Notes under the pieces: model-generated
Databases searched by the model: none
The model's input: the letters and a program-made list of their open reading frames with translations, nothing else
What the model was told of the DNA's origin: nothing
Source of the DNA: Trichostrongylus colubriformis
Lineage: Eukaryota > Nematoda > Chromadorea > Rhabditida > Trichostrongylidae
NCBI GenBank assembly: GCA_963978905.1
Contig: OZ022260.1
Coordinates: 6,127,725-6,191,724, forward strand
Direction: 5' to 3'
Length of the DNA: 64,000 nt
In this document: positions 1 to 13,300 of the stretch, in pieces
How the letters are laid out: every line of letters begins with the position of its first letter
Numbering within the stretch: position 1 is the stretch's first letter
Position numbers and translations under genes: made by a program

Positions 1-1000
1 CGTTTTTACCCAAAAAAATTGTCAAAGCATTTGTTATGAATTTCGCATGCTTTAAGAGCCCATCCCCCCCCCCCCCTTTGCGCCAAGTTGTCCGAATCAA
101 ACCTAGACTGAAATTGCTCAAGCTCTCTGCCCTCTTTTTCTCCAGAGACACATTCTCACCGACATCGCCAGCTTTAGAAGTGAGGAACGCTGATGCATCA
201 AATCATTACTGTAGTTGTTGGAAACTTCAAAAATTGGCGAAATTCCCTCTGCATTTTTTTCTCGAGGCCATACATCTACGGGTTTCGAATTACCAGAATC
301 CTGTCCATATTTCACGAACGATAATTTCATCAAATTTCACTGAATTAGGAAATTTTATTGATGCATGAAACCCTATCACCATTAATGACTGACCTTAAAG
401 TATAGTCTATTTTCAGATATTGCGGTATTCTATGAGTTTCTGACCACTACACATTTACTGCTGTGGAGATTTTCGAAGAATCCCTTGGTGTCTCACCGTG
501 CGGCAGTATTTCACATTTCGAATAGCTAATCAGCTCGCTTGCTCTTGCTCTTACGCCTCTTGGCTATTGTATCAGTTTTGCAAGGAGTTTTCGGAACTTA
601 ATATACCACGAGCACCGCTTGAAATTCACCAAGAGTCAAGTTGAGACAGGGCAGGTAGCCGAACAGCGTACGATCTCTCAGCCGATGGTGCGGAGCTCAA
701 ATGGGAGACTTTTTAATTTTCCAGAGTAGGAACGCGATCGCTGATGTATGCTAAGCTCTGAAGGGTTTCAGGCAATTCGTAAGGAATGTGGCAGGGTACA
801 CTAGTACTAAAATGGTAGCAGTGAAAAAGCTCGTGAAGTTGAAAGTATGTAATTTGTCACCCACATGTACAGATTCGTCAACACCTCAAACCAGAACATG
901 ACATTCTCCCTGACTTTTTATCGGGTCTTTGCAAGATTATCCAACCTAGCCTCTGACAATGGAAGGAGGGGACTAACCACTCCACAGGCCATGTCACTCT
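1..1000. repeat. Unit-specific duplicated intron block, copy 0
   Basis: Roughly 118-840 aligns by eye with about 22440-23200 (gene A) and about 59760-60520 (gene C). Shared phrases include the stretch around TAATTTCATCAAATTTC and the one around GGTGCAGTGC/GGTGCGGAGC. This is the intron between the signal exon and CAP1 in all three units. A 13-C run lies at 64-76. No convincing exon was seen. Confidence 0.6.
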
Positions 1001-1985
1001 GCTCAAATGAATTTGAATTTCGAAATACAAAGTTCAAAACCATAGGATAGAGTTCCGAGTTCATCCTAGAGAAGGAGGAGCTGTGCCCTGGTAACTTCTA
1101 CCTTCTGGTGCTGGGGTTCACGTGAAATCCTATCATGAACAGCGTGTTCTGGTTACCACTAAGTTGATAGAAGAACGATTGAGATTCCGTTTTTGTCATG
1201 ATCATAGCAAACACTAAATGTGTAAAAAAAATCGAGAAAAAGTGAAGCATTTACATTAAATGTTCGTATATCCATATATCCCTCATAACTATTTACATTA
1301 TAATGTCAACGCATCGGGCGCTGCCGATGTCCCGTGTGGGACTCTCTAGGCTTTTATATGAGGGATCGAAACCGTTTTTGAGATGACCTTGGTTGTCATA
1401 TTTTCTCCGAAAATGACCCAAAAAGCACAGTAAGTGGGGTTCATTAGCGCGAGTTCAGGGCATAGCCAATTAGGAAAAGGCCTCTATCCAATCATGCCTC
1501 ACTGGTCATCTGAAAAACGACTTCAAATTTCCCTCATATTGGAAGCCTATGGAAACCCCCGCGGGAAAACAGCAGCGCCTGATGCGTTGACAATACTATA
1601 ATGTAAATAGTTATGCTGGATAAGTTGAATGCAACGCAGAACCAGCAAAAAATATAAAAAAGGAAGAAAAGAAAGGTAAGGTAGCAAAAAAGTAAAAAAT
1701 TGCTCAAGGTGGCTTGGAACTTATACATGGAACATCCAAAGGTGGCCATTCTGCAATTCGTACGTGAGTACCGGGAATCGGGAAACCTTTTACGCGTCTT
1801 CGGTGGATAAGGGCAATTAGATACGAATTCAGTCACAGACTTTGAATGAAGTCGAAAGTAATGCAGCAATAATTTCATAAAGCATGTATGACTACAGCTG
1901 TATAAGATAGTGGATCTGCATGACGTTGCTTCAGTATGGACCATGGAATGTTTTTTGATAAACAGCTAGGCGATGGCTGACTTAC

Positions 1986-2019
1986 GCTGCCCATTTGCTC
2001 CATAAATCAGCACAAGAGC
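1986..2019 (-). CDS. Unit 0 signal-peptide exon (gene body lies left of the window)
   Basis: A 34 nt exon bounded by a TTTCAG acceptor and GTAAGT donor encodes ALVLIYGANGQ and ends in phase 1. It is nearly identical to the gene A signal exon. The DNA between it and position 1 matches the first intron of genes A and C. The next exon should therefore lie a few hundred bases left of the window. Confidence 0.6.
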
Positions 2020-2569
2020 CTGAAATTCGTTTCATTATAAACTGCACGACATCCAGTGACAAGAATACAGTCACTGTTCCTGCTCCAGTAGTGGGATTCT
2101 TGAGAAAATTTGGAGCAAATAGATCTGTGGAATCCAGCTACTACCAAACGTAGAGACAGGTTGCCACCACTCCGTCAGTGGTGGATTTCTTCTAGTCATT
2201 GGAGAAAAGCCAGATTTCATCTCTAATTACAACGTGTTGCAGATCTCTTCTCTATGAAGGACGGCATAACAGAGTGTCCAAGAATGGCTCTTAATTATAT
2301 AGCATGGTGACCTTGGAACTCAGAAACGCTTTCAATACTCCGAGGGTATCATCTTGTCTAAAGGGCGTCCAGCCATTTATGGGTGGGTGGAAAACAAGAA
2401 TCCGATCTCCTGATCAAAACCGATAGGGCAGTGGAACATTGTAGAATGACTGATGGTATCAATAATGAGTGCAACATGAATAATGCAGCTGATCCGCCAA
2501 CCAGAGATTCTACAGATACTTGTAAATTATGGGTCTAAGTATGGTATTATGAATTTGAAGCGATTCTCG

Positions 2570-3620
2570 CTCTAATATAGCGAGAGCACCTCGTATACAT
2601 TTTGAGAAAACCAGGAAAACATGCTCAAGTCCGCTATGGTAATTGAACTGGTGAAGTTCGAGAACAGAGAACACACAAGAAACTCATGAAATGTCGCAAA
2701 ACTTATGTGTGAACCTAACAATATTACTTTTAAGATGCGTTTGAAGGCATGTATGTGCTCCACTGTTAACAAAATGCTTCCTTGTCATCAAAAATGACGG
2801 AACGTATCTTTCACAAGCTGATTCTTAAGTAAGAATGATAAAAAGGTGTGCACCTACCGTTAAAATAGATACCATGGATGAGTTTCTTGCTTTGAGAGCA
2901 GCCTTACAGCAGTAGCTCGATTAGCTCTTACAAATATAGATATGTGCAATCCGATGCTTTGGAGCGATACAGATCCGTTTTTATCTTAACTGAGAACAGC
3001 GAAATCATTTGTTTGCAGACACCACTAAGCAAATTTCGTCGGCACTTCGAAGTGAACATTGTCAGCCTTTGTTTTTCGCCACAGTCTCAAATATGAAAGT
3101 TATTCCAGAGATACTGAAATTTGAATAAGAGTAAGCAAAGCAAAATTCTTGCCAACAACTCAGCATTCTCGAAACCCATTCGGAACTCTGTAGGTAGAAT
3201 TTGGAGATGTCCGATGATGTTTCTACATGGCTGTCTGCTAACTGTCTGCATATTTCTCTCGAAAATTTCCTCCTAATGAACGGTGCTCATATGGTCACAT
3301 CAATGCGCTATATGTAGAGCACTACAGCGCTATATGTAGAGAGAGCATCATCAATCACATAAGTGTGCTTTATGTGCAGTATAAGCACTCTATATGTTCA
3401 CCGTCATATGGACACATCAATGCGTACAGTGTACTGCGTTCCACTTCCGCAGCTGACATATTTCACCCTTTCGAACATCAGTACACTTCTCCTACTGCCT
3501 TTGAATATACATTGAATGTAGATTGTTGGTCAGTATAGATGCTAGCCTTCTCAATCCGTTTCGGTCAGACGCCTGTGTAAATGTTTAAAAGCGCTAATGA
3601 AAATGTCGTGTCGGCGCTGT
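2570..3620. repeat. 5'-flank block of unit 0
   Basis: About 3000-3310 and 3515-3615 match 28165-28460 and 28550-28650 upstream of gene A. The first part also matches 44540-44760 upstream of unit B. All lie on the 5' side of the signal exon, so the block may hold promoter or 5' exon sequence. A shared ATCTATTTTAACGGTA (in reverse sense) near 2865 and 31590 looks like an exon end with a GT donor. Short direct repeats of an ATATGTAGAGCAC type occur at about 3295-3425. Confidence 0.5.
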
Positions 3621-4068
3621 CATGGTGATGGCGAACTCTAATTGTGAAGAGCGTTCAGAAAAAAAACAGTTTTCTACAGGCACCCTTCCTCTGCTCGTAC
3701 TCGTATTGCTCTAATCTCGCTAACGAATCACGAGTCTACTGTGAACTATAAACCATTTTTCGAGAAAGTAGGATAAGCCACTGAGGATGATTCTAGAGTC
3801 CACATTGAATTTTCCCTGAATCAATAATCTGTGAAGGTCCACCTGAGGGGAGTCGATCAGAGCCTGTTGCATTTACAATATACATATTGTAGGTAGTTGA
3901 GACGCATGTGTTGAATTAATGTAACGACGAAATATCAAAAATTGAAAGCAAAAAATGGCCTAGGTGGTTGGAAACTTACGGATCATCCTCGTGGCTACTT
4001 TTCTACAAATGGTATATGTGTACCAATGTTAACTCATCATCTTTGTACTTAATGTACTCTGTACTTAC

Positions 4069-4494
4069 TTAAGGAATCGTCCACGGAAAATGAGTTTTTG
4101 TGTCACCCATATATTTATGTTGTATTTGCCTAATGTTGGCCTCATGCAAAATTTCACGCGAAAAAATGTGAGTTTGACTGAGATACAGCACCACAAAGTG
4201 CGGTCCCAGTGGGCGGGGCCTCCGTGTAAAAGCCTCGTACAGCGTCCGCCGTGGTCGGAGACGCATTGTAGGAACAGAAGGTTACGTAAACAGTCCCACT
4301 CTCCGTTCCCAACGGAAGACGGGACGAGGCTTTTACACGGAGGCCCCGCCCACTGGGACGGCACTTTGTGGTGCTGTATCTCAGCCAGATTCACATTTTT
4401 TCGCGTGAAATTTTGCATGAGGCCAACATTAGGCAAATACAACATAAACATATGGGTAACACATAAACTCATTTTCCGTGGACGATTCCTTTAA
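4069..4494. mobile_element. Foldback/MITE with 168-bp terminal inverted repeats
   Basis: The element starts GGAATCGTCCACGG at 4073 and ends with its reverse complement at 4490, flanked by TTAA on both sides (4069-4072, 4491-4494). The arms pair from the ends to about 4240 and 4325. The short centre has no coding capacity. The TTAA duplication points to a piggyBac-type or similar integrase, as a non-autonomous element. ORFs of 134-135 residues across it on both strands are mirror artefacts. Confidence 0.85.
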
Positions 4495-4521
4495 GCATTG
4501 TCTTGTCCCGAAGCCTCCTGT

Positions 4522-4766
4522 TGATCTGGATGTGTGTAAGACATCCAAAGTTTATTCCAAAAGACTCAAAACAGCTTTCACTTAACCGGTTGCAAAAAAT
4601 GATTGCAAAAGAGATTTGAGCTTGATAAAGGCGCTAGGCGCCGAAAGCTTGCCTATAAGGCTCAAATTTCTTTTGCAACCATTTTTTGCAACCGGTTTTA
4701 TGAAAGCTGTTTTGAGTCTTTTGGAATGAACTTTGGAAGCCTCACATTGTCTTACACACCAGATCA
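4522..4766. mobile_element. Small foldback element
   Basis: TGATCTGG...TGTGTAAGAC at the left pairs with its complement ending at 4766. Matching continues through CCAAAAGACTCAAAACAGC to about 4615 and 4665. The centre is GGCGCTAGGCGCC. It is a 245 bp palindrome with no coding content, directly next to the foldback at 4069-4494. Confidence 0.8.
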
Positions 4767-4864
4767 TCGTCTTGGTAATTCAGGCTGATCACATGTATAC
4801 TAGGTTAATCACGGAACTCATCTCTAGAAAAGTTGAAGCTTCTAGCCTCTGCCTACTGATACAG

Positions 4865-4920
4865 TTGTAGTCAGACTTGCTCTATGAGGCGTACAGCTTC
4901 ATAGAGCAAGTCTGACTACA
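4865..4920. repeat. Perfect 22-bp inverted repeat hairpin
   Basis: The left arm 4865-4886, beginning TGTAGTCAGACTTGC, is perfectly complementary to 4899-4920, with a 12-base loop. Weaker pairing continues outward through the TGCCTACT / AGTAGGCA segments. Confidence 0.8.
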
Positions 4921-5014
4921 GCGGAAGTAGTAGGCAGCTCTGCATTAGGTTGCTTCAGTGTCCCCATGAAACATTTTTTTTTTTGGAAAAATCGCCAGGC
5001 GATTGCTAGCTCAC

Positions 5015-5044
5015 ACTGCCCTCTCGCTCCACAAACAGAAGAGC
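5015..5044 (-). pseudogene. Decayed signal-peptide exon relic
   Basis: The flanks (about 4910-5090) match those of the signal exons at 1986-2019 and 25419-25452. The exon equivalent has lost about 4 bases. Its acceptor reads TTTCAA instead of TTTCAG, so it cannot be used the same way. It marks an extra degenerate copy of the 5' end of the unit between gene A and unit 0. Confidence 0.45.
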
Positions 5045-5638
5045 TTGAAATTAGCTTCGTTTCGATACTGCAGGACAGTTAAATATCAAAATGCAATCCC
5101 AGTGACCGTAGTGTAACTTATGACAGCGTAACGCTGGGGTCAGTATTGTGTAACGACTATGGCTCTGCACTCTGCAATAAAGCAAGTTTCAAACACTTTT
5201 TCGAGTTCCCAAAATCGACGTTAAGAAAATGTGGACCATTCAAAAGCTGAAGAGGGAGCACTATGCTCTTTGAATGTGTCTGTACAACATCCAATCGTGT
5301 GAGCTGTTGCAAAGTTGTCTGCGAAGGTGCAGAGCATGGCTAGGCAGCACAGTTTTTTCTTCTTTCCTTATAGTTTCAGCTGCAAGTGGAGCTTTTGAGG
5401 AAAGAACGTGCCAAGAGTATTTTTATGCCTTTCACACCGATCCATATCTTTTTCCTGGACTGTCACTGATTAGTTATCTGCAGGTAACATCAGCGGGTCA
5501 TCTAGTCCAGCTGTTGGTGGCATTAAAGGGTACACTCAGACTTCCCATGACAGTACACTCAAACTTGCTTGTTAGGCAGGAAAGTTTACTCACAAAACGC
5601 TTTACTGAACGAGGATCAAACGATCGAAGTCAATAAAG
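5045..5638. other. Region 3' of gene A, nothing recognised
   Basis: Between the signal-exon relic and the gene A stop there is no conserved ORF. The longest (5274-5636, plus strand) shows no family motif. This stretch should hold the gene A 3' UTR, but no clear AATAAA on the minus strand was seen near the stop. Confidence 0.4.
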
Positions 5639-7342
5639 TTAATAAGAAGGGCAAAGTCCTGGTTGCCTAGAATCTTCGATACAACCGCCTTTAGGACATG
5701 CGCTGCACATCGGGCCTTGGCTGTAGATGCTTTGATTGACGATATTACCTCTGAAATTAGAGATTTTAAGTTCGAGATGGCTGGTAGTGGTCTGCCATTA
5801 AATACTATGTCTATAAGCTACATAGCCTATTTCACAAGTGTGGGGTAGTCAGCCTACGGCAGCTGTCGCCTGGTCATCTAGTCCAGTCAGAATTCCCGCT
5901 ACCAGCGAGCTGACAAGAGATAATGAACGAGTGCTTAGTCCGTGTGCGATGACCTTTCCACAGATGATTTGGAAGACTGCTATTGTCTCATAGATTTGGA
6001 AGGCTTCTTCAAATATTTCTTCGACTTTTACCATGACAATCAGGAAAGATTCAATGATATTGACCGTAGTAGGATTTGACGGAGGAAATTCTAAAAAATA
6101 AGCACCGTGGTGAGTAGCGACACACTACGACCGTATTCGCACCACAACGTTGTGCTGCGCAACCGACTTCGTGAGTGGTAGCCCATGCCATCTGGAATAT
6201 ATATATTATTCTTGCAGGGAGCTATAACGGTCTTATGAGTTATAGTGGGGGCTAATATTATGGGTTCTGCCCTTGTTCATAGCCTTTACCTTGCAGGACG
6301 CTGTGAGTTAATTGCTACTTAAATGTAAATAATAATCAGCTGAAAACCTGCAACGCACAAGCCACTCCACTCCACTCCACTTATATCATTTTATAAGAAT
6401 ATGTAAGATCTGCTGATATTAAATCCTCTTCAACCCATCACAGTAGGTTATTTGAGTTTACCTGCGCATTCTCTTGGGCTTCCTTGAATTCTTTTTCTAG
6501 CCCACTTATTCATTATAGTGTTCATTTCATGAGCAATATAAAGAACTCATCCACAAAAGAAGGCATTTCCACAAGAGTCCACAAAAGCGGGTGCATTCAT
6601 TATTCTCTGTTGAGAGTGGGCCGGACTACTTTTCATTACGTTTCTTCTCAAAAGTATCTGCTTGATGTGCGTTGCCAACTATCTTCCTGCTCCTGGTGGC
6701 TTATCGACGCCTAATTTTGCCAGCTTTATCCATGGAGTGTCAGCTTGTCAACGTACCATAACGAAATATTCAAGACTGGATTGCTCCTCACGATATAAGT
6801 TCAAATGTACCTGAGTGAATTTCAGTGGCCCTTTGGGTCTCGTCATGAGCTTCTCAGTAAACATCACTCTGGAGTTAATGGACTCTGACTTAATCTGGCT
6901 CCAGAATGATTTTATTGCCTGAAAACAAAAAAGATACCTGCAGGAACTCCCGGTGGAAATAACGAACAACAAGGGCTTTACCTCTTGTACGCAGTCATAA
7001 AACGGCTTGGCATCGGATGAAATAGAAGCAAAGTTCTCTCCCATGGCAGTGAGTGAAGGAGAGCCTTTGGATGGACAGGTATTTGCGTACGCTTGAGCAG
7101 CCCTCTCGAGTTCCACGCTATACGTCTGGGAGATACATTACAATATCACGCTGTATACGAACGCTCTTCAGCTGCCAAACAAAATTAGGCTGAGGCCATA
7201 AGTGGAGCTAAAAACAAAATTGATGCCCCATAAAAAAATGATCTCTAAAAAATAAGTGCTTACCATCATGAATATATTCGAACCTGCAGGAAGATTCCTA
7301 CCTGTTTTGCCATTCGGTACTAAGCCTTGGGCCAGCCTCGAT
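5639..7342 (-). CDS. Gene A CAP2 exons (5 exons, to stop)
   Basis: The exons are 7264-7342, 6982-7125, 6811-6918, 6106-6191 and 5639-5750. Landmarks are SRLAQGLVPNGKTGRNLPAG, ELERAAQAYANTCPSKGS, MGENFASISS, AIKSFWSQIKSESINS, LKFTQ joined to MAWATTHEVGCAAQRCG, NTVVVCRYSP, and the Cys-rich tail GPMCSACPKGGC ending PGLCPSY. This is a complete nematode CAP domain. The HN and the GEN glutamate are kept. The FTQ motif lacks the usual preceding His, so the metal-binding tetrad is probably incomplete. The stop is TAA at 5639-5641. Confidence 0.88.
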
Positions 7343-10300
7343 CTGGAAGAGCATGGCTGAAGTTGGCTTTGTTTGGGCTCCTCTTTCATACTTGACCATA
7401 TGGTACCACTTCTTTAGTTCTTGATGAGGGGGTACAAAACATGTGCGCGTACAAAAGTGGTACGACTGAAAATGTACGCACGCACAATACCAGCCTTGAG
7501 TCTAACTGCGTCTTTTTTCGATTTCCGGTTTCTCGGCTTATATATTTATAATATTCGCTTTATATTTTTCGATTTATATACCACTGGACTCACCTCAACA
7601 ATCATTACCACATGGTGATTCCGAAGACTAGAAATTATTATTTCGATCGCTTCACTGCACAAGCTCCAGTGAACATCCATGAGCGTGCCAAGCGCTGTGC
7701 AATTATAACCACCAGCAAACATGTTCATTGGCAATTATCTCAACTTTTGAACGGGTATCTCATAGTGAATAGAAGACAGACCGAGATGTTTTTGAGAGTA
7801 CGATCATCCTGCTACCAGTTTTTTCGAAAAACGCGCCTGTCAGTTAAATGGTCTTCCATCTGGATGCTGTTTTCGTTGTTCTCCTGTAATGGGGAATTCA
7901 GCAAAACCCCGTGGATTGAATCCTGGTAGGAACTTCTCTTTCAAAATTGAAGACTATCCAAGTGTCAGAGACCATTGATAGGATGGCTGAAGCCTTCTCT
8001 TAATGGTTATCTTTGGTATACTGCAGCTCACAACATCAGAGCCTGGGTCTCCTTCATTTAATATTGCTCACAAATTTCAATACCCATGCAGCTTCTCCGG
8101 AGCCTTTGGAAATAGCTTATATTGGGGAGTGCTAACATAATTTGATCGAAGAGTAATGGGAAACCTAAAAAAACAGATATCAAAAGGCTTCAGCCGTCCT
8201 ATCCATGATCTCTGACACTTGAATAGTCTTCAATTGTCAGTATACCATCAAAAATTGAATAACTTTCAGTAGATCACTGCGCACTGCTATTGCTATGCAT
8301 GTTCTACAAAATCTACGCAGACTGAATTAGCTTCACAAGTAAGGTGGAGCTCGCAGAGCATTCGTTAACTGTTTGTCAAGGTCATAATAATGTCGAAAGC
8401 TGCTGTATGCCATGGAAAACCGTAAATAGGATTCTATGTTGCTTGACGATGGAAATAGCACTGTAAGAGATCAACTGCTCACTGCTCAGCCACTCCAATG
8501 AGCCGGCTAATTACGAGAAAATCGAAGGCTTGGACTAGAATTAGCCCGTGTCAGTTTCGAGAATTAGGGTATTCTTGTTAACTGATTTTTATGATTGCAC
8601 GAGTTCCTACCAGAACTTGAGCCACGAGATTTTCCTGAAGTTCCCATTCTTGGAGAAAGATGAAATTGGTGTTAAGATGAAACTGTAAATCTGACAGCCG
8701 CGTTTTCGGGAACCTTTTTGACTACCTTCTACCCAGCATGGGATACCCGTTCAAAACTCGGGGAAAACTTAAAATAGACATACTTGCTGCTGGTTGTAAT
8801 GCATACCGCGTGGCACGCTTATTAGTGTTTACTGGCACTTTGGGACGGTAAAGCTACTAAAATTTTAATTTCTAGTCTTTGAAATCACCCGGACCACCAG
8901 ATCACCAGAATGTGGTAGATATTGTTGAGGTGAGTCCAGTGATTTACACTTGCGATCAGGCATGGTGCATAAAAATAGAGTCACATCGGGAAACAGAAAA
9001 CGGTGTCCGCCTATTGCACGTCTTTTTTTTTTGAAAACATAGGGCGGGTATTGTATAGTGCGAGCATTGCGCACCTGTGATTAGGTCGTACGTTGCTCCA
9101 AATTTGTACCAATCATAAATATCAAGTCACTGAAGAATCTGACTAAGAGATGAAAATAAAAAAGGAAGCTGAAGTCGAATGCATACAGCAAAAACAAATT
9201 ATGTATTCGAGAAAACAGGGTGTCATAAACAACCAGTACAAAGCTTAAGTAAAAAGCTGCTGCTCGCCCTCTAGGAACTTTATTTATAATTCGCGGCTTT
9301 TCACACTCTGTACATGCCTATAAGACTCCTGGGAAATTCTGCACCTCCATAGCCACTTCATTTATAATTTGTGGTCACACTTTGTACATGCCTCTAAGAC
9401 TTCTGGGAGGTCCTGCACCTCAATGAGAGTTCAAAAACAGGTAAATTGAATAACATAGAGCAGCTTATATACATATGTTGACGAACATTGTCCTCTCACA
9501 CTTTTCTGTTCTCATGCCATTCTGCTGATCGAGAAAAGACGCATTTTACTTCACCACCTATCTATTAGGTCTATGCAGAATAAATGGCCAAAACGGACTA
9601 CTTTTTTCAAAACGCCATAACTTCGTTCAGACACAACTTTATTTGTCGAAATAAAAACCATTCGAATCTGCACAACCTTGCCAACGATTTGGTAAAGAAA
9701 ATATGCCATCATGATCAAATTCAGGATTGCGAAAATTAATGAAGTCAACGATGGCATTTTCAACATGCATCGTTTCGGCGAACTCCTTCTGACCCAGGTT
9801 TGCATCGAGAACCGGGAAAAAGTGGTAATTCGTCAGAGATAGGTCTGAGGAATAAGGGGGGTGATGGAGAGTCTCGATCAGTTTCTGCCGGGTGACTTGC
9901 GAACTGTGGGGTTTTGCGTTGTTTTGCGCACCCATTAAAAAAATGATGCAGTTAGGCATCGAGCCTCTCCCTCACCCCCCTTATTCCCCAGACCTATCTC
10001 TGACGGATTACCACTTTTCCCGGTTCTCGATGCAAACCTGGGTCAGAAAAATTATGCACGGTAAAAATGCCATTCTTGACTTTATTGATTCTCACAATCC
10101 AGAATTTGATCGTGATGGTATATTTTCCTTACCAGATCATTGGCACAATTCTGTAGATTCGAATGGTTTTTATTTCGACAAATAAAGTTGTGTCTGAGCG
10201 AAGTTATGGCCAATTACGTTTCGGCCATTTATTCTGCATACACCTAATATTACCTCCACCTTTTCATTCGGCACCTACACCATATTGCGGGACGCGCTCC

Positions 10301-13300
10301 ATCTTTGAAGCTCAACTCAAGGGCTTACACTCATATTGCACTGCACCAGCTATGACTTCGCTTTTGTTCTCTCTCTCTGCCTTCCACTCGGCACATTATA
10401 CGGATCCTTCTCCATCATTTTCAGCGATCTTTACCAGCTAGGACCTCCCCTCGATCAACTTGAAATTCATAGGAAGATGTAGATACATGTTACAAAATGC
10501 TTTCTCAAGTTGCTCATATTTTCCGTAAATGCATTCCATGTGAATATGTTTGCATGTTTTACCTCGTGCATTTCCGTATATTGATTATGTTAATGAATAC
10601 AAGAATACAAAAGAATACAAAGTTGATTTTCATTACTGAGCCTTACAAACGGCTAGTACACATTTTGGCCTCTTGAATCTTACATATGTAGTCGCTAGCT
10701 CCTCACCACGGGTCGAGGGATCAGCACTAAAAGAGAGGAAATTTCTTTCGTACGACGTTGTATCTACTTCCGTCGAAATTATTCTCTTCTCACTATTCTC
10801 AATCGATTTTGCTCTAGAAGCACAAAATATGATAACCTCGCCAACACTAGTATTGTGAGACCGGGGTCTGCACAGATTGCAATGGCATTGGCCAACCCAA
10901 GCCGTCTGCTCAGCAAAAATGGTTGTTTGGGTGCTCAAACAAATCGCTATTTTATGTGTTTCATCTCTGAAAGGCTTTTGTTCTGGTAACAAGTGATATC
11001 TGTTCAGGGAAAGCTTCCATTGAAAGTGCAAAAAACATTAGAGAAGGGCTTGTGGCTTGACGTGATTCAGTGAGAAGAGTGCGCTGAGGCATCACAGTTC
11101 TGATGCCAGGGCTGATCAAAAATAGAAGTATTCAATTTAATATAATCAGAGCGAGACAACTATCCGCCGATTATCAATCCAGATGAGACAACTGGTTTTC
11201 AAGCACAGTTGCATCACGATCACACGAAGCAAGAAGATCTGCTCCAACTCAAGCAGATCTTAGTGCCCCACTAGATGCATCAGCCATAGCTTGAGCTGTG
11301 AGCTTAAATAGGTCGCATTATAATACAACAAAATCACCTGCGATAATTGTGCATATTGATTATCTTCAGACGAATTTCTTCCGTAATAATGCCATGTGAG
11401 GCCGGTGTTGTTGTAGATGTTGTTGGCATCTCTGATGTAGTTGTCGTAATGTTGGTACCTAGTCCGTAGGAGCACCTATCACACACCTCAGACTGCGATC
11501 GCACTAATTCACCATACTTCCTAATTCGTTTCATGAATTGTCAAGATTTCTGCGTCGATTACAGCGCAAGATTGACGTTTCGGAACGGTCATTTTAGCTT
11601 TGGGGTAGTGTATCTACTCACAGTACCCGATCGATCATGTTCATCCCGCATGGAACTGTGTGGACATGTTATTTTGGTTCGTCTTCCAGTGCTGCCGCGT
11701 CGAAGGTTTCGACAGCGAAGAATGAATCAGTTGACATTTAGGTTAGTGATCTAAATGTATTAATCAGCTCGGAGGAGTTAGTATTAGGTTGTCTGTAAAG
11801 TTTTCGGACTAATGTCGGAGAACATTGCATAGTCAGTGTTTTTGGTACGATGGATCTTGGAGTATTCGTAAGGTTTGAAAGCTCGCAGTTCGCAAAGGCT
11901 AGGTCTAGCTCAACAGATAGCGTGCACGAGCGTTTGTTTCATGTTTGTGGTCGACAGTGCGTCGAGATAAGCGATTCATCGCCGTTTTCTATTTTGCGGT
12001 ACCAGTAGAAGCACGTAAAGCGATAGGGGCTTGCCCCTCCATTGTCTTCTGCAGAAAGCGATGGGCCTCATTTGCGGATCGGCCGGAGCCTATCGTAGAA
12101 ATGGAACTGGTCTGTAGAGCATCTTCTTGTGATCCATTGCGAAGGCACTACTGGGAAAAGGAGACAATGGGTCGCACTCGCTATTGACAGGTAAATAAAC
12201 AAGACATGAAACACAAACCCCTCTAGTTAGGTTCGCTCACAACATCGGGTGACAAGGATATGTTGTTTTGAACCCTACCTGCATTTAATCCAAAAACTTT
12301 CCGAACAATCTAATACAATGCGCAGCACCTTTTTGGCTTATCGCTTGCCACCCTCGATAGAACTTCCGTTGTTGATTCCGCTGTAGTACATGTGGTTTCA
12401 GCAACTGTTTTTGAAGTTGCGTCAGTTGCTGACAATCGCAGTTCTAATACAGCCCTTTCGCTCCTCAAAAAGGCTGATGAAGATTCTAATTGACTCACCT
12501 GTGAAGTTTGTGTTATTAGTTGCTAAACAGAGGCCTGTATTTACATCACACTTTGCAAAAGGAAGTGCCCTCTCACAATCACTGTCGTCAACGCACCCGT
12601 TCACATTTGGAGATACTAAGTAGAGCGGGGCATTCAGCACAGGTCTGAAAGGAATCTTCCTACTCGGTTGTTTGACGCACGAATACTACAAAATGCCATG
12701 TTCGATATTCTTGAAACTGGGCATGTATAGATTTTTGTTGTTTCTTTATTCTTCTGTGCCAACCAGGTTTGTCATGGAACGTTTATTGGTCGACGTTTCG
12801 AACAATTCGTCGTTATCAAGACCTAAAAGTTCGGAGCATCCAACCTGTATCTCATCCGGTTAAGGGCTCCGCCATTCTCCTTGTCTTCAACCCATGTAAG
12901 GTCTTATAGCCGAAGATATTCCAGTAAAGGGAACTAATCCACGACGTTCCAGTAGGAGTTCCCACTCCGCTTCTTCCAGTGACCGAGTATGGAAAAATGA
13001 GACACCGCGGTACTCGAGACCGCTGTTGTCATAATCCACGCAGCGGAATGAAAGGCAAAAACTCTGTTGTAATGGCCATGCACTCAGTTCGGTTGTTTAG
13101 CTTTGGGTCTTTTGTGTGGATATAGAACGCCTCTAGAGCTTTCCTGCACCCTATGTCTTCCTCGCGGGCAAGGATTTTGCATTCGATATTGAAGTCATTG
13201 CCCCCGTGCTCTTCTACTCGATGTCTGCCAAGTGGATTGAGCATGTTTTTCCGTCTCTTTCCGGCTGAGTGCTCCTTAACGCGTGTTCCTAGCATTCGTC

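Noticed and set aside
4065..4494. Three overlapping ORFs of 65-135 residues on both strands
   Set aside because: They are mirror images produced by a TTAA-flanked inverted-repeat element.
12466..12482. GGCTGATGAAG as a hammerhead core
   Set aside because: No GAAA partner with stems at a suitable distance; it lies in a gene A intron.
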